Below, piece by piece: positions 43,732 through 52,174 of a stretch of 64,000 nt of DNA. Source of the DNA: Claveliimonas intestinigallinarum (GTDB taxonomy: Bacteria; Bacillota; Clostridia; Lachnospirales; Lachnospiraceae); contig DXED01000001.1 in NCBI GenBank assembly GCA_019115145.1, forward strand, positions 28,401 to 92,400, in the 5' to 3' direction. The notes under the pieces were generated by a model. The model was given only the letters and a program-made list of their open reading frames with translations. It was not told the DNA's origin and did not search any database. Position 1 is the stretch's first letter. Each line of letters starts with the position of its first letter. The translations under genes and the position numbers were made by a program.

Positions 43732-43773
43732 TGCCTTCCGCCTATCCTTCCTGGTTACGTTTCATCCTGCCCT

Positions 43774-43878
43774 TTAGATTATGATGGAGGGTATGATGGA
43801 CGTAGCCACCATAGCTACAATCACAATCATAATAATGATCGCAATGATCCGTCTTGTCCGCTTATTGTTAAAATTCAT
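43774..43878 (-). CDS. 34-residue single-helix membrane peptide
   Basis: Short gene with GGAG eight bases before the ATG at 43878. The product begins MNFNNKRTRR, then a hydrophobic helix rich in Ile, Val and Met. The positive N terminus suggests the helix inserts with its N terminus inside. I recall similar tiny proteins in Lachnospiraceae, but no function. It precedes the VanW gene by about 40 bases and may share its transcript. Confidence 0.6.
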   Translation of the reverse strand: MNFNNKRTRRIIAIIIMIVIVAMVATSIIPSIII

Positions 43879-44008
43879 GATTCTTTCTCCTACTATTAGT
43901 ATTATCATAGTCATTCTTTACCTTTTCTACAGGTTAGACTATGCTATTTTAAGATACTGTGGATTGGTTTCTTTCTCCTACCACTTGATGGTTTAAATAA
44001 GGCTCCAA

Positions 44009-44096
44009 CCACAGTCTCTTTGTCCGGTTGTTAATCAGTTAGTTACCGCATGACAGTTGATCAAGAAGTAGGTTACAATTTCAAAGAGCCCTGTGG
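44009..44096 (+). ncRNA. Structured 5' RNA of the IS110 element, candidate bridge RNA
   Basis: Upstream of the transposase, CCACAG (44009-44014) pairs with CTGTGG (44091-44096) and CTCTTTG (44016-44022) with CAAAGAG (44082-44088). This is a 13-bp stem with one small bulge enclosing about 60 bases. IS110 elements are known to encode a bridge RNA in the non-coding end before the transposase. Position and fold fit, but target and donor loops are not assigned and the RNA may extend further. Confidence 0.45.
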
Positions 44097-44135
44097 ATCT
44101 TAATACAGTATCAATTCATTTTTAGGAGGTCCTAT

Positions 44136-45314
44136 ATGATTTTTGTAGGAATTGACGTTGCTAAAGATAAGCACGACTGCTTTATCACAAACTCAGATGG
44201 CGAAGTTCTTTTTCATTCCTTCTCCATCACCAATAACCTATCTGGTTTTACTGAACTCTATCAAAATATTCTATCCGTTATGAACGATGTTGACAAAGTA
44301 AAAGTAGGACTTGAAGCCACTGGACACTATAGTTACAATCTTCTCGGATATCTCTTAGATAAAGGTTTCCCGACCTACACTATCAATCCATTACATACGA
44401 ATCTGTACAGAAAAAGTCTAAGCCTTAGACAGACCAAAACGGATAAAGTCGATGCCCGCACAATTGCTTCTATGCTGATGTCTGATGTGAACTTAAAGTC
44501 CTACTCAGACACATCTTACCACAACGAAGAATTAAAGTCACTGACTCGATATCGTTTTGATAAAGTAAAGGAACGCTCTGCTCTTAAGGTATCTATATCC
44601 CGGCTTGTCTGTATCCTTTTTTCTGAACTTGAAGAACTTGTTCCTACTCTCCATATGGCATCCGTCTATACTTTGCTGTCTGAGTTTCCAGGTGCTTCTT
44701 ATGTTGCATCCGCTCATCTTACAAAGCTGACAAATCTGCTTTCTAAAGCCTCCAAGGGCCATTACGGAAAAGATACTGCTGTTCTTTTCCGGGAAACTGC
44801 CAGAAGTTCTATAGGCTCTGTTATGCCTGCAAAATCTCTGGAATTGAAACACACGATTAAACTCATTCAAGAACTAACTTCTGAAATTGATGAAATCGAG
44901 ACAGCTATCAAGCAGATCATGGATGAAGAAATCCAATCCCCTATTCTCACCATTCCCGGCATTAGTTACCGGATGGGAGCAATGATCATTGCCGAGATCG
45001 GCGATTTCAATCGTTTTGATTCAGCCGATAAGATCCTGGCCTATGCGGGGATGTCTCCCTCTACATATCAATCTGGTCAACAGGATAACTGTCATTCCCA
45101 TATGGAGAAACGTGGCTCCAGATATCTTCGTTATGCCTTATACAATGCAACAAAATATGTCTGCCATTGGGACAAAACTTTCGGTGCATATCTTGAGAAA
45201 AAGTGTTCTGAAGGAAAACATTACAATGTAGCTTTATCTCATGCTGCAAAAAAACTTGTCAGGACTATCTTTGCACTGGAAAGGTCTGGTCAACCATATA
45301 AAGCATCCGTTTAA
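44136..45314 (+). CDS. IS110-family transposase
   Basis: DEDD-type recombinase, 392 residues, full length. N-terminal RuvC-like domain with FVGIDVAKDKHD, GLEATGHYSYN and QTKTDKVDARTIA supplies the acidic residues; the C-terminal Tnp2 domain has IPGISYRMGAMIIAEIGDF, AYAGMSPSTYQSGQ with the expected Ser, and KRGSRYLRYALY. TTTTTAGGAGG precedes the ATG. No frameshift, so probably active. Confidence 0.96.
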   Translation: MIFVGIDVAKDKHDCFITNSDGEVLFHSFSITNNLSGFTELYQNILSVMNDVDKVKVGLEATGHYSYNLLGYLLDKGFPTYTINPLHTNLYRKSLSLRQTKTDKVDARTIASMLMSDVNLKSYSDTSYHNEELKSLTRYRFDKVKERSALKVSISRLVCILFSELEELVPTLHMASVYTLLSEFPGASYVASAHLTKLTNLLSKASKGHYGKDTAVLFRETARSSIGSVMPAKSLELKHTIKLIQELTSEIDEIETAIKQIMDEEIQSPILTIPGISYRMGAMIIAEIGDFNRFDSADKILAYAGMSPSTYQSGQQDNCHSHMEKRGSRYLRYALYNATKYVCHWDKTFGAYLEKKCSEGKHYNVALSHAAKKLVRTIFALERSGQPYKASV

Positions 45315-45392
45315 CTCTTTTTATAAACCACTTCTTTTTTAGAGCACCTACAAAGATGCTCTTATTGTCATACAGTTTTCAAGGTACTGATT

Positions 45393-45420
45393 GCAACGAA
45401 AAGTCGTTGCCACTTTTTTA
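45393..45420 (+). terminator. Hairpin at the right end of the IS110 element
   Basis: GCAACGA-AAAG-TCGTTGC followed by CACTTTTTTA. A second small hairpin (AGAGCA/TGCTCT) lies at 45341-45362. Confidence 0.55.
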
Positions 45421-45478
45421 CTTGACTTTCTTTAATAGTTAGTCTTATTTTTCAGCCGCTCCCTACATTGTAAACGTT

Positions 45479-47251
45479 TTATTTTTCAATTGCAATATGA
45501 ATTCCTCTTCCGTCATTTGTGAGGGGATCCCTGTGTCTGTAGTCAAAGAGCACATACTCCCCCTTCAGGGGAAAATACTCCAGGTGGGTCATCCTGCGGA
45601 GCTGATTTTTATCTGCCCCTTCGCAGTCCTCCAGAAATCTGTGCTCCCGGGCTTCTGTCTCATAAAAGCCGCGGACCCACTGTCCGTCCGCCCGGGACTC
45701 ACCCGCAAAGGCCGGCCGGCTTTTGGCGTTCTCCCGAAGATAGTAGTCAAAAATGAGCCGCTCCCTCATCTCCCCGGCATCCTCCGGCCAGTTTTCCCTG
45801 ACAAAGTCAAGGAGGATCTCATAGCGGGCCGCCCGGGCGTGCTGCACCTGATCCAGCCCCTCCCGCTCATAGAAAGCCGCAAGCCTCCTGTAGAGGGCAA
45901 AGGGCGAGGGCTCCCGCAGCTCCAGCAGCTCCAGGGCTGTCCTGAACTGGCCGCTGTTATAGTAGAGCTCAGTCATCTCCTCCACCCCTTTTAGGATCAG
46001 CACATCCCCGTAGGACAGCCACCTTGTGGAGAGCACCTCATAGGGCGGGGTGTCGCGGCAGAGCAGGCCGTATGCCTCCTTCATTTTCTCCATGCGGGAG
46101 CCCTTCAGGATCTTGAGAAAGCCGAGCTGCAGCTGGTCGGGACGGAGGGCGTAGACCCTGTCAAAGGAGCGCCCGAAGCTCTCCAGATCCTCCCAGGGGA
46201 GACCGGCGATGAGATCCAGGTGCTGGTGCACGTTTCTCCCTTCCCGCACGTTTCTCACATTTTCCTCCAGGCGGGCAAGATCCATGGTCCTTCGGATTTC
46301 CCGGATGGTCTCCGGGTTGGTGGACTGGACGCCAATCTCCAGCTGGATCAGCCCGGGTCTCATGGATCGGATCAACTCCAGTTCCTCCTCGTTCAAAAGG
46401 TCCGCCGAGACCTCAAAATGGAAATTCGTGATTCCGTTGTCATGCCGGCGGATGTATTTCCATATCTCCAAGGCGTGGTCGTGGCGGCAGTTGAAGGTCC
46501 GGTCCACGAATTTCACCTGCTCTGTCCCTGCGTCCAGGAAAAACTGAAGCTCCCGTTTCACCAGAGAAAGGCTTCGGAACCGGAGTCTCTTGTCAACAGA
46601 GGACAGGCAGTAGCTGCAGGAGAAGGGGCAGCCTCTGCTGCTCTCATAATATACGATCCTGTGCCTGAAATCTGTCATATCCTGGTAGACAAAGGGAATT
46701 TGATCCATGTCCAGAGGCTGTCTCCACGGATTATCCCGGATCTGCCCCCGGCTGTCACGCCAGGTGATGCCCTCTGCGTCCTCCAAATCTGTCCCCGGGC
46801 CCGCTTCTCTTGCTGCCAGGGCTCCCGCCAGAACCGCGAAGGTCTCTTCCCCCTCGCCCTTCATGATCCCTGTCACCTGGGGAAACTGCTCCAGCAGCCG
46901 TACCGGGTCGTAGGACACCTCCGGCCCTCCCAGCCAGATTTCCGTGTCCGGCAGCACCTTCCCAAGCTCAGGCAGAAGGGAGCGGATCATCTGGATATTC
47001 CAGATGTAGCAGGAAAAACAGAGAAGGTCCGGCCTTCTTTTATAAATGTCTTCCATAATGCGGTCCGGCTGTTGGTTGATGGTGTACTCGCCGATCTCAA
47101 TTTCCACTTCGCCGGCGGCATGGCCGGCAGAACTGACAGGGCTTTTGCTCTGTCGCAATCTCGCGTCCGCATAGGCTTTCAGGCTGTACACGGCCAGGTT
47201 GGAGTGAATATATTTTGCATTGACTGCTGCTAACAATATCTTTCTCATCAT
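45479..47251 (-). CDS. B12-binding domain radical SAM protein
   Basis: Cobalamin-binding-fold radical SAM enzyme, about 590 residues. N-terminal Rossmann-like region (LLAAVNAKYIHSNLAVYSLK; LCFSCYIWNI), then the cluster motif SRGCPFSCSYCLSS (CxxxCxxC) near residue 205, then the SAM barrel and a DUF4080-like C-terminal region. Substrate unknown. Start is uncertain: ATG at 47251 or 47248 fits the fold; ATG at 47275 would add eight residues. Confidence 0.88.
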   Translation of the reverse strand: MMRKILLAAVNAKYIHSNLAVYSLKAYADARLRQSKSPVSSAGHAAGEVEIEIGEYTINQQPDRIMEDIYKRRPDLLCFSCYIWNIQMIRSLLPELGKVLPDTEIWLGGPEVSYDPVRLLEQFPQVTGIMKGEGEETFAVLAGALAAREAGPGTDLEDAEGITWRDSRGQIRDNPWRQPLDMDQIPFVYQDMTDFRHRIVYYESSRGCPFSCSYCLSSVDKRLRFRSLSLVKRELQFFLDAGTEQVKFVDRTFNCRHDHALEIWKYIRRHDNGITNFHFEVSADLLNEEELELIRSMRPGLIQLEIGVQSTNPETIREIRRTMDLARLEENVRNVREGRNVHQHLDLIAGLPWEDLESFGRSFDRVYALRPDQLQLGFLKILKGSRMEKMKEAYGLLCRDTPPYEVLSTRWLSYGDVLILKGVEEMTELYYNSGQFRTALELLELREPSPFALYRRLAAFYEREGLDQVQHARAARYEILLDFVRENWPEDAGEMRERLIFDYYLRENAKSRPAFAGESRADGQWVRGFYETEAREHRFLEDCEGADKNQLRRMTHLEYFPLKGEYVLFDYRHRDPLTNDGRGIHIAIEK

Positions 47252-47302
47252 GCCTGTTATTTTACTATATTCCATCGGGTTTTACAATAAATCCCGCATC
47301 CA

Positions 47303-47331
47303 TTGACATTTTCAAAAAAACAGGGTAAAAT
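47303..47331 (+). promoter_or_regulatory. SRP RNA promoter
   Basis: TTGACA (47303-47308), 17-base spacer, TAAAAT (47326-47331), seven bases before the RNA's 5' end. Confidence 0.8.
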
Positions 47332-47338
47332 ATAGACT

Positions 47339-47598
47339 CGTGCAGCCGGGGCGGTAGCGGTGCCTTGTACCTGCAGTCCGCTATAGCAGGGGTGATATTG
47401 CGCGGAGGGCGAAAGCTGGCAGAGCTGCCCTTGGTAAGTGACGTTGATATCCGGGTCTCACGCGACGGAAATCCGTGAACCGTGTCAGGTCGGGAACGAA
47501 GCAGCACTAAGCGGAACCTTTCGGGTGCCGTGAGGGTGCCTGGGTTGAGTAAACTGCCAAGGTAACGTCTGTTGGCCTGGTTCGAAGCGCAATGCACG
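47339..47598 (+). ncRNA. ffs: Signal recognition particle RNA, large Firmicutes type
   Basis: RNA scaffold of the signal recognition particle. The Ffh-binding apical loop is unmistakable: GTGTCAGGTCGGGAACGAAG followed by CAGCACTAAGC. The ends pair (CGTGCA at 47339-47344 with TGCACG at 47593-47598), giving about 260 bases, the long form with an Alu domain as in Bacillus scRNA. A consensus promoter precedes it. Confidence 0.93.
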
Positions 47599-47678
47599 AA
47601 AAAAGCTTTCTGCCATGCTGCCGCGGGCAGGGTGGTCATATATAAACTATAAATCCATTCACATTTTTTAGGGAAAAG

Positions 47679-47740
47679 AGAGCAGCGTCCCATCTGCTAC
47701 GGATCAGTCAATCCGCCACAGATGGGACGCTGCTCTTTTT
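47679..47740. terminator. Bidirectional terminator between SRP RNA and tadA
   Basis: An 18-bp inverted repeat (AGAGCAGCGTCCCATCTG and complement), loop of about 22 bases, with T-runs on both sides. The tadA stop codon lies inside the loop, so the arm encodes the last codons of tadA. Confidence 0.85.
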
Positions 47741-48208
47741 CTCTTTTTTCTTTCTCTCCCTCAGCCCCCGGAAAAACTGCTTCATGAGGGAGCTGCACTC
47801 TTCCTCCAGCATACCAGACGTGATCTGAGCCTGATGGTTGAACCTGTCCATCTGGAGCAGATTTAGAATAGAGCCGGCGCACCCCGCCTTGGGGTTCATG
47901 CACCCGATCACCACCCGGTCCATCCGGGACTGGACAATGGCGCCCGCGCACATCTGGCAGGGCTCCAGCGTCACATACATGGTGCATCCCTCCAGCCGCC
48001 AGTCCCCCATCCTACGGCTGGCCTTGCGGATGGCCGTGATCTCCGCGTGGGCCAGAGGATTTTTGTCTGTGTTCCGCCGGTTGTAGCCCCGGCTGATGAT
48101 CTTTCCCTCATATACGATCACGCAGCCGATCGGGGTCTCGTCCAGCGCGTACGCCTTCTTTGCCTGTTTAATTGCCTCTTTCATATATTTTTCATCTACA
48201 CTTTGCAC
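47708..48208 (-). CDS. tadA: tRNA-specific adenosine deaminase
   Basis: Deaminates A34 to inosine in tRNA-Arg. Zinc site HAE (LAHAEITAI, His/Glu near residues 53-55) and PCQMC. 166 residues with a Lys-rich tail encoded by the terminator arm. GTG at 48208 is the likely start by comparison with relatives (SVDEKYMKEAIKQAKK); the ribosome site is weak. Confidence 0.94.
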   Translation of the reverse strand: MQSVDEKYMKEAIKQAKKAYALDETPIGCVIVYEGKIISRGYNRRNTDKNPLAHAEITAIRKASRRMGDWRLEGCTMYVTLEPCQMCAGAIVQSRMDRVVIGCMNPKAGCAGSILNLLQMDRFNHQAQITSGMLEEECSSLMKQFFRGLRERKKKEKKSSVPSVAD

Positions 48209-48251
48209 ATTTACACACCACTTTATCCAAAATTGTACACCAGTTTTTTCA

Positions 48252-48290
48252 TTCCAGACGTAATACTTTTAAAAAGTATTACGTCTGGAA
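48252..48290. repeat. Perfect 39-base palindrome
   Basis: TTCCAGACGTAATACTTTT, one central A, and the exact complement. No T-run follows on either strand, so it is not an obvious terminator, although it lies just after a minus-strand gene and before tadA. Confidence 0.8.
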
Positions 48291-48310
48291 TTGAAATTGT
48301 TCCAATTGTG

Positions 48311-49297
48311 TCACCGCCTCACCGGGCGGCACCAGTACCCGAAGTCTTCCTCCCTGTTTGTCTCCTCTTCGGTCAGCTCCACGTCCCCCTCATCCGGCCG
48401 GACAAATCTTGGAAAACCGAAGGCCTCCGCCGCCTGCGCCTCCCGGGGATGATAGATGCCGGGCACTCCAAGCCAGCACTTTTCTCCCTCCTGTATCAGC
48501 AGAAGGTGATGATAGCTGTAGTATCCGTGGAGGAGAAAGCTGTTGTTGGCCAGCCGCCACTCGCAGCGCTTCAGCTGAGCGATATCCCTGCGCTGGATCT
48601 TGATACAGCGCAGGGATCCAATAGGCGGGTCTCCCCCGGTCCTGTTCGGGCGCTCCTGCCGGGGCATTTCCTCCGGAAGGTCTGTCTCCTCCTCCGAGGC
48701 CAGCGCTTCCGGCTCCGCCTCTTCCTGGCTGTCCGCCAAATCCATGGAGCTGTCCTCGCCGCTAGTCCCGTTTGTGTCCGGGACATTGCCATCCGGAATA
48801 TCTTCATCCGGGACATCCTCTCCACTCTCCTCCAGGGAACTTCTCTTTCGCATTTCTTCCTCGTCCTGCGCAGCCTTCCGGGCCGCCAGACTGGCAAGAT
48901 CCGGCTCCGGCTCGTCTCTAAAGACCTGCATCCGCTCCACCGCCACAGGCATGTCATCCCAGACAGCGGCAAATCTCCTGTGTCCTGCATTTTCCAGTAT
49001 AACGCCCTCGATCAGCGGATAGTTGGACGGCCGCCCGGTGTCCTCCGGAGTAAAAGTCAGCCGGGAATTGACAGCCGGATTCACATGGTCGATGTCTCCC
49101 TGCCAGAGTCCGATACACTGTCCTTCCTTCACATAAAAAATGTACACCTTTAGCCTTTTGTCTTCCGTAAGGTGCAGCCCTTTTCCATGAATATGCACTA
49201 TCGTGGACTCATCCGTCTGCTCCACCTTCACAAAGCCCACGTTGCGGATGCGTTTTCCATCCTGATATTCATACAAATAGCGAATAAATCGTTTCAA
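48311..49297 (-). CDS. Conserved protein, DUF6128-like
   Basis: 328 residues, cytoplasmic. A conserved N-terminal part (RFIRYLYEYQDGKRIRNVGF; VKVEQTDESTIVHIHGKGL) and C-terminal part (LHGYYSYHHLLLIQEGEKCW; PGIYHPREAQAAEAFGFPRF) flank an acidic, low-complexity middle (about 140-225). I recall DUF6128 for this family in Lachnospiraceae, without known function. The start is TTG at 49297; GGAAGTGGAGG lies just before it. Confidence 0.7.
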   Translation of the reverse strand: MKRFIRYLYEYQDGKRIRNVGFVKVEQTDESTIVHIHGKGLHLTEDKRLKVYIFYVKEGQCIGLWQGDIDHVNPAVNSRLTFTPEDTGRPSNYPLIEGVILENAGHRRFAAVWDDMPVAVERMQVFRDEPEPDLASLAARKAAQDEEEMRKRSSLEESGEDVPDEDIPDGNVPDTNGTSGEDSSMDLADSQEEAEPEALASEEETDLPEEMPRQERPNRTGGDPPIGSLRCIKIQRRDIAQLKRCEWRLANNSFLLHGYYSYHHLLLIQEGEKCWLGVPGIYHPREAQAAEAFGFPRFVRPDEGDVELTEEETNREEDFGYWCRPVRR

Positions 49298-49372
49298 ACC
49301 TCCACTTCCATTCTTTGTCTGGTTATCACAATCTATTCGCCTGGATACCGGAAAATACCTGTTCTTCCTTTG

Positions 49373-50791
49373 TCAGAGGATCGCCTTCAGCTCCTGGTAC
49401 AGTCTCTTGGCGTAGCTGTCTGTCATGCCGCAGATAAAATCCGTGACAAGGAGAAGCCGCAGGTACAGCTTTTCTGTATCAGTCTTTCCTCTTGCATGAT
49501 AGTGGTAGGCGTCCTTGTAGTTGCTGGAAATAAAATACACAAGTCTCCTGTCAATAGAGTTTAAGGCGCTGTCGTCCTCGTCATAGTGGATGACCGCCCT
49601 CACGAAGCTGTCCATGAGATAGTCCAGTATGCCCGCCTCCACCAGCTCCATGAGATAGATCTGCCTGGTGGAAAACACACGCCTCATAGCCACGTCTCCC
49701 AGCAGCTCCATCAGCTCCTCTGCAAACGTATGGTAAAACAGGTCCGAAGAGTAGCTCCCCTCCATGATCGCCTCGTAGTTAGAGGTAAATCCGTACGTGG
49801 CGCAGGAGATGAGGAAGCCCTGCACCCGGACGATCCAGTTCTTGACCGCATACTCCTCCGGATGGTCCACTCCCTTCTCCACACCCCGCCGGTACAGCTC
49901 CTCCAGCTTTCCCGCCGGGTCAAAGATGACTTTATTGTTGTTTTGAATACTTTTCAGTTTCTTCAACTCCTCCATCAGCATATGGTAGGAGATAAATCCC
50001 TTGACAAAGGCGTCCTCTATGTCCGCCGTCTTGTAGGCGATGTCGTCTGCCGCCTCCAGGATAAAGGTCAGCGGATGCCGTCTCCCGTTTGTCCCTGTCT
50101 CCCGCTCAATCCGGTGAAACAGCTCCTCATCCGCCAGATAGTAGCCGATCTTTTTCCTCTTGATATCGCCGCAGTCAGCATCGATCCCCAGCGAGGAGAC
50201 CGGATACTTCACGATGGTGTTCAGGAGGGCGTAAGTGAGGTTCATCCCATTCTCATCTACGAGAAAATGCAGCTTTGTCACAAGACGGAAGGCCTGGGCA
50301 TTTCCCTCAAAATGGTAAAAATCCTGCTTCATCTGCTCTGTCAGCACCTGCTCCACCGGCTCTCCTCTGAAGGTCAGCCGGGGAAGATTTCTCTCAAACC
50401 ACTCCCGTATGGCCACCTCCCCGAAATGTCCAAAGGGCGGGTTGCCGATGTCGTGGATCAGCCCGGCGCACTGCAGGATGCTGCAGATATCTTCCTTCAT
50501 CTGCGGGGTGAAGGAAGGATCCTTTTTATATGTAAGAATATTTTCGCCGATATTCTGTCCCAGCGACTTGGCCAGGGAGGACACCTCCAGAGAATGAGTC
50601 AGCCGGGTTCTTATGAAATCACTCTTATCCAGCGGAAACACCTGAGTCTTGTCCTGCAGCCTCCTGAAGGAGGCACTCCCGATGATCCGGTGATAATCCT
50701 TTTCAAATTCGCTGCGCAGATCCGAAGAGCCAGGATGTCTCTGGCCACTCCCCCTGCTTCTCTTCGGAGATAAAAGCTGCTCCCAGTTCAC
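49373..50791 (-). CDS. dgt: dGTP triphosphohydrolase-like HD protein
   Basis: Hydrolyses dNTPs to nucleoside and triphosphate. HD-domain metal ligands: RTRLTHSLEVSSLA (His), LIHDIGNPPFGHFGE (His-Asp), and later EAADDIAYKTADIEDA (Asp). 473 residues. GTG at 50791 is chosen: GGAAGAGG precedes it, while the ATG at 50845 lies inside the preceding gene. It follows the HTH protein gene by 16 bases. Confidence 0.92.
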   Translation of the reverse strand: MNWEQLLSPKRSRGSGQRHPGSSDLRSEFEKDYHRIIGSASFRRLQDKTQVFPLDKSDFIRTRLTHSLEVSSLAKSLGQNIGENILTYKKDPSFTPQMKEDICSILQCAGLIHDIGNPPFGHFGEVAIREWFERNLPRLTFRGEPVEQVLTEQMKQDFYHFEGNAQAFRLVTKLHFLVDENGMNLTYALLNTIVKYPVSSLGIDADCGDIKRKKIGYYLADEELFHRIERETGTNGRRHPLTFILEAADDIAYKTADIEDAFVKGFISYHMLMEELKKLKSIQNNNKVIFDPAGKLEELYRRGVEKGVDHPEEYAVKNWIVRVQGFLISCATYGFTSNYEAIMEGSYSSDLFYHTFAEELMELLGDVAMRRVFSTRQIYLMELVEAGILDYLMDSFVRAVIHYDEDDSALNSIDRRLVYFISSNYKDAYHYHARGKTDTEKLYLRLLLVTDFICGMTDSYAKRLYQELKAIL

Positions 50792-50807
50792 GGTCCTCTT
50801 CCTTTCT

Positions 50808-51989
50808 TTAATCGAGATAAATGGGCGGCTCGTAGTCATTTCCAAGAAGAGCCTTCTTCCTCTCCTGATAGCCGAGGAAGGCCCACTCTGTCATGTCTGT
50901 CCACTGGTGGCTGCTCCTGTCATACACCTGAACGTACCCAATCCTCTTGGGATGCATGCGCACAGTATTGGACTCATACTCATGCCCTGTGTAGGGATTA
51001 ACCTCTCCCTTTTCCAGATCCTCTTCCTCATCTCCGCCAGCCTGCAGCATCTCTTCTCTCGTCTCCTGGGTATACACCGGCGTCTCTGCCGCTCTTTCTT
51101 CCAGGGTCTCCTCTGCGGCCGTCTCCAGTGCCTCATCAGGAACCTCTTCCGGCTCCTCCTGAAGCTTTACATCCTCACGGGCTGCAGCCGGGGAAGTAGC
51201 CTGCCGCTCTGCCTCTGTCTGGGCGACATGCTCCTTAGGCTCTTTTCTGGTACGTCTCTGAAAGAAATCTCTCCAGCTTCCCCTTGCCTTTTTGGCCGGG
51301 CGCTCCTGAGGCGTCTCTTCCGCCGGCACTTCCTCTACTGTTTCTTCTACCGTTGCTTCTGCCGCCATCTCTTCCGGTACAGTCGGTACAGTCTCTTCCG
51401 GTACAGTCTCTTCCGGCGCAGCATCTTCCGGAATTGCTTCTTCTGAAGCTGCCGCCACTGACGCCGCCTCCTCTGTTTGCTCCTCTGCCACAGCAGCTTC
51501 CGTCACACGCTCTTCCGCCACGACAGCTTCTGCCGCGTCCTCCTGCTCCGCCTCCGGCCGGGCAGCATCCAAAGCAATCTCTTCACCCAGGAGCTCTTCC
51601 TTTTCCTCCAGGAGCTGGTCCAGACCACTGTTGAGATCCACCAGCTCACCGATGGTGATATCCCGTTCCACAGGATGACGGTGTTTCTTTCCCTTCTTCT
51701 TTTCGAGGCGCAGCAACTCGGCCTCCGTGACATGAACACTCTCCTCATCTGTGTTCTCCGGCTGCCTTGCGTCACCAAGTATATTCAGCTGAAACGGACA
51801 GCCAAGTATCTCCGCGATCATGCGCATGTCCTGCTCCTGGAAATTGTCCCTTCCAAGGCGCTGCGTAAGATTCTGCCTGGACATCTTCTTCCCCGTCCGC
51901 TCTTCTATCATTTCCGCGAGTTCTTTGATCGTCATGCCTTTCCGGCTTAAGATAATTTTGACCTGTTCTCCGAATGTAAGATCTAACAT
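50808..51989 (-). CDS. HTH protein with long acidic low-complexity linker
   Basis: 393 residues. N-terminal XRE-like helix-turn-helix (FGEQVKIILSRKGMTIKELA; MSRQNLTQRLGRDNFQ) over about 1-70. Then about 200 residues dominated by Glu, Ala, Val, Pro and Thr with short repeats (PEETVPEETVPTVPEE), a basic patch (KKARGSWRDFFQRRTRK), another acidic stretch, and a conserved C-terminal domain (NPYTGHEYESNTVRMHPKRI; VQVYDRSSHQWTDMTEW). Strong AAGGAGG site. Likely a DNA-binding protein with a disordered spacer; targets unknown. Confidence 0.75.
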   Translation of the reverse strand: MLDLTFGEQVKIILSRKGMTIKELAEMIEERTGKKMSRQNLTQRLGRDNFQEQDMRMIAEILGCPFQLNILGDARQPENTDEESVHVTEAELLRLEKKKGKKHRHPVERDITIGELVDLNSGLDQLLEEKEELLGEEIALDAARPEAEQEDAAEAVVAEERVTEAAVAEEQTEEAASVAAASEEAIPEDAAPEETVPEETVPTVPEEMAAEATVEETVEEVPAEETPQERPAKKARGSWRDFFQRRTRKEPKEHVAQTEAERQATSPAAAREDVKLQEEPEEVPDEALETAAEETLEERAAETPVYTQETREEMLQAGGDEEEDLEKGEVNPYTGHEYESNTVRMHPKRIGYVQVYDRSSHQWTDMTEWAFLGYQERKKALLGNDYEPPIYLD

Positions 51990-52096
51990 GATATTCCTCC
52001 TTATTCAATTAAATTATACTCACCCTGTACAGCTTATGGCTCTTCGTTTTGTAAACTTCAAAGTTTCTTCATAAACCTATGCTTTTCCCTTTTCTT

Positions 52097-52125
52097 ATTT
52101 TAGCAAAACATATACTGTACGTCAA
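52097..52125 (-). promoter_or_regulatory. Promoter of the HTH-protein/dgt unit
   Basis: Minus-strand TTGACG (52120-52125), 17-base spacer, TAAAAT (52097-52102), leaving a leader of roughly 100 bases. Confidence 0.65.
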
Positions 52126-52174
52126 TCCGGGTTTTGCTCCATAAACCTTCCCCTGTCTGCTTTGCTCCGCGCCT

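Larger units (their letters stand above)
44001..45420 (+). mobile_element. IS110-family insertion sequence (ends approximate)
   Basis: Transposase gene with flanking AT-rich non-coding ends inserted between the VanW unit and a radical SAM gene. GC content drops sharply compared with both neighbours and codon use is AT-rich, signs of transfer. IS110 elements usually lack terminal inverted repeats and target duplications, so I cannot place the ends exactly. Confidence 0.8.

Noticed and set aside
47265..47693. 142-residue minus-strand frame across the SRP RNA
   Set aside because: It is the complement of a structured RNA with its own promoter and the conserved SRP apical loop.
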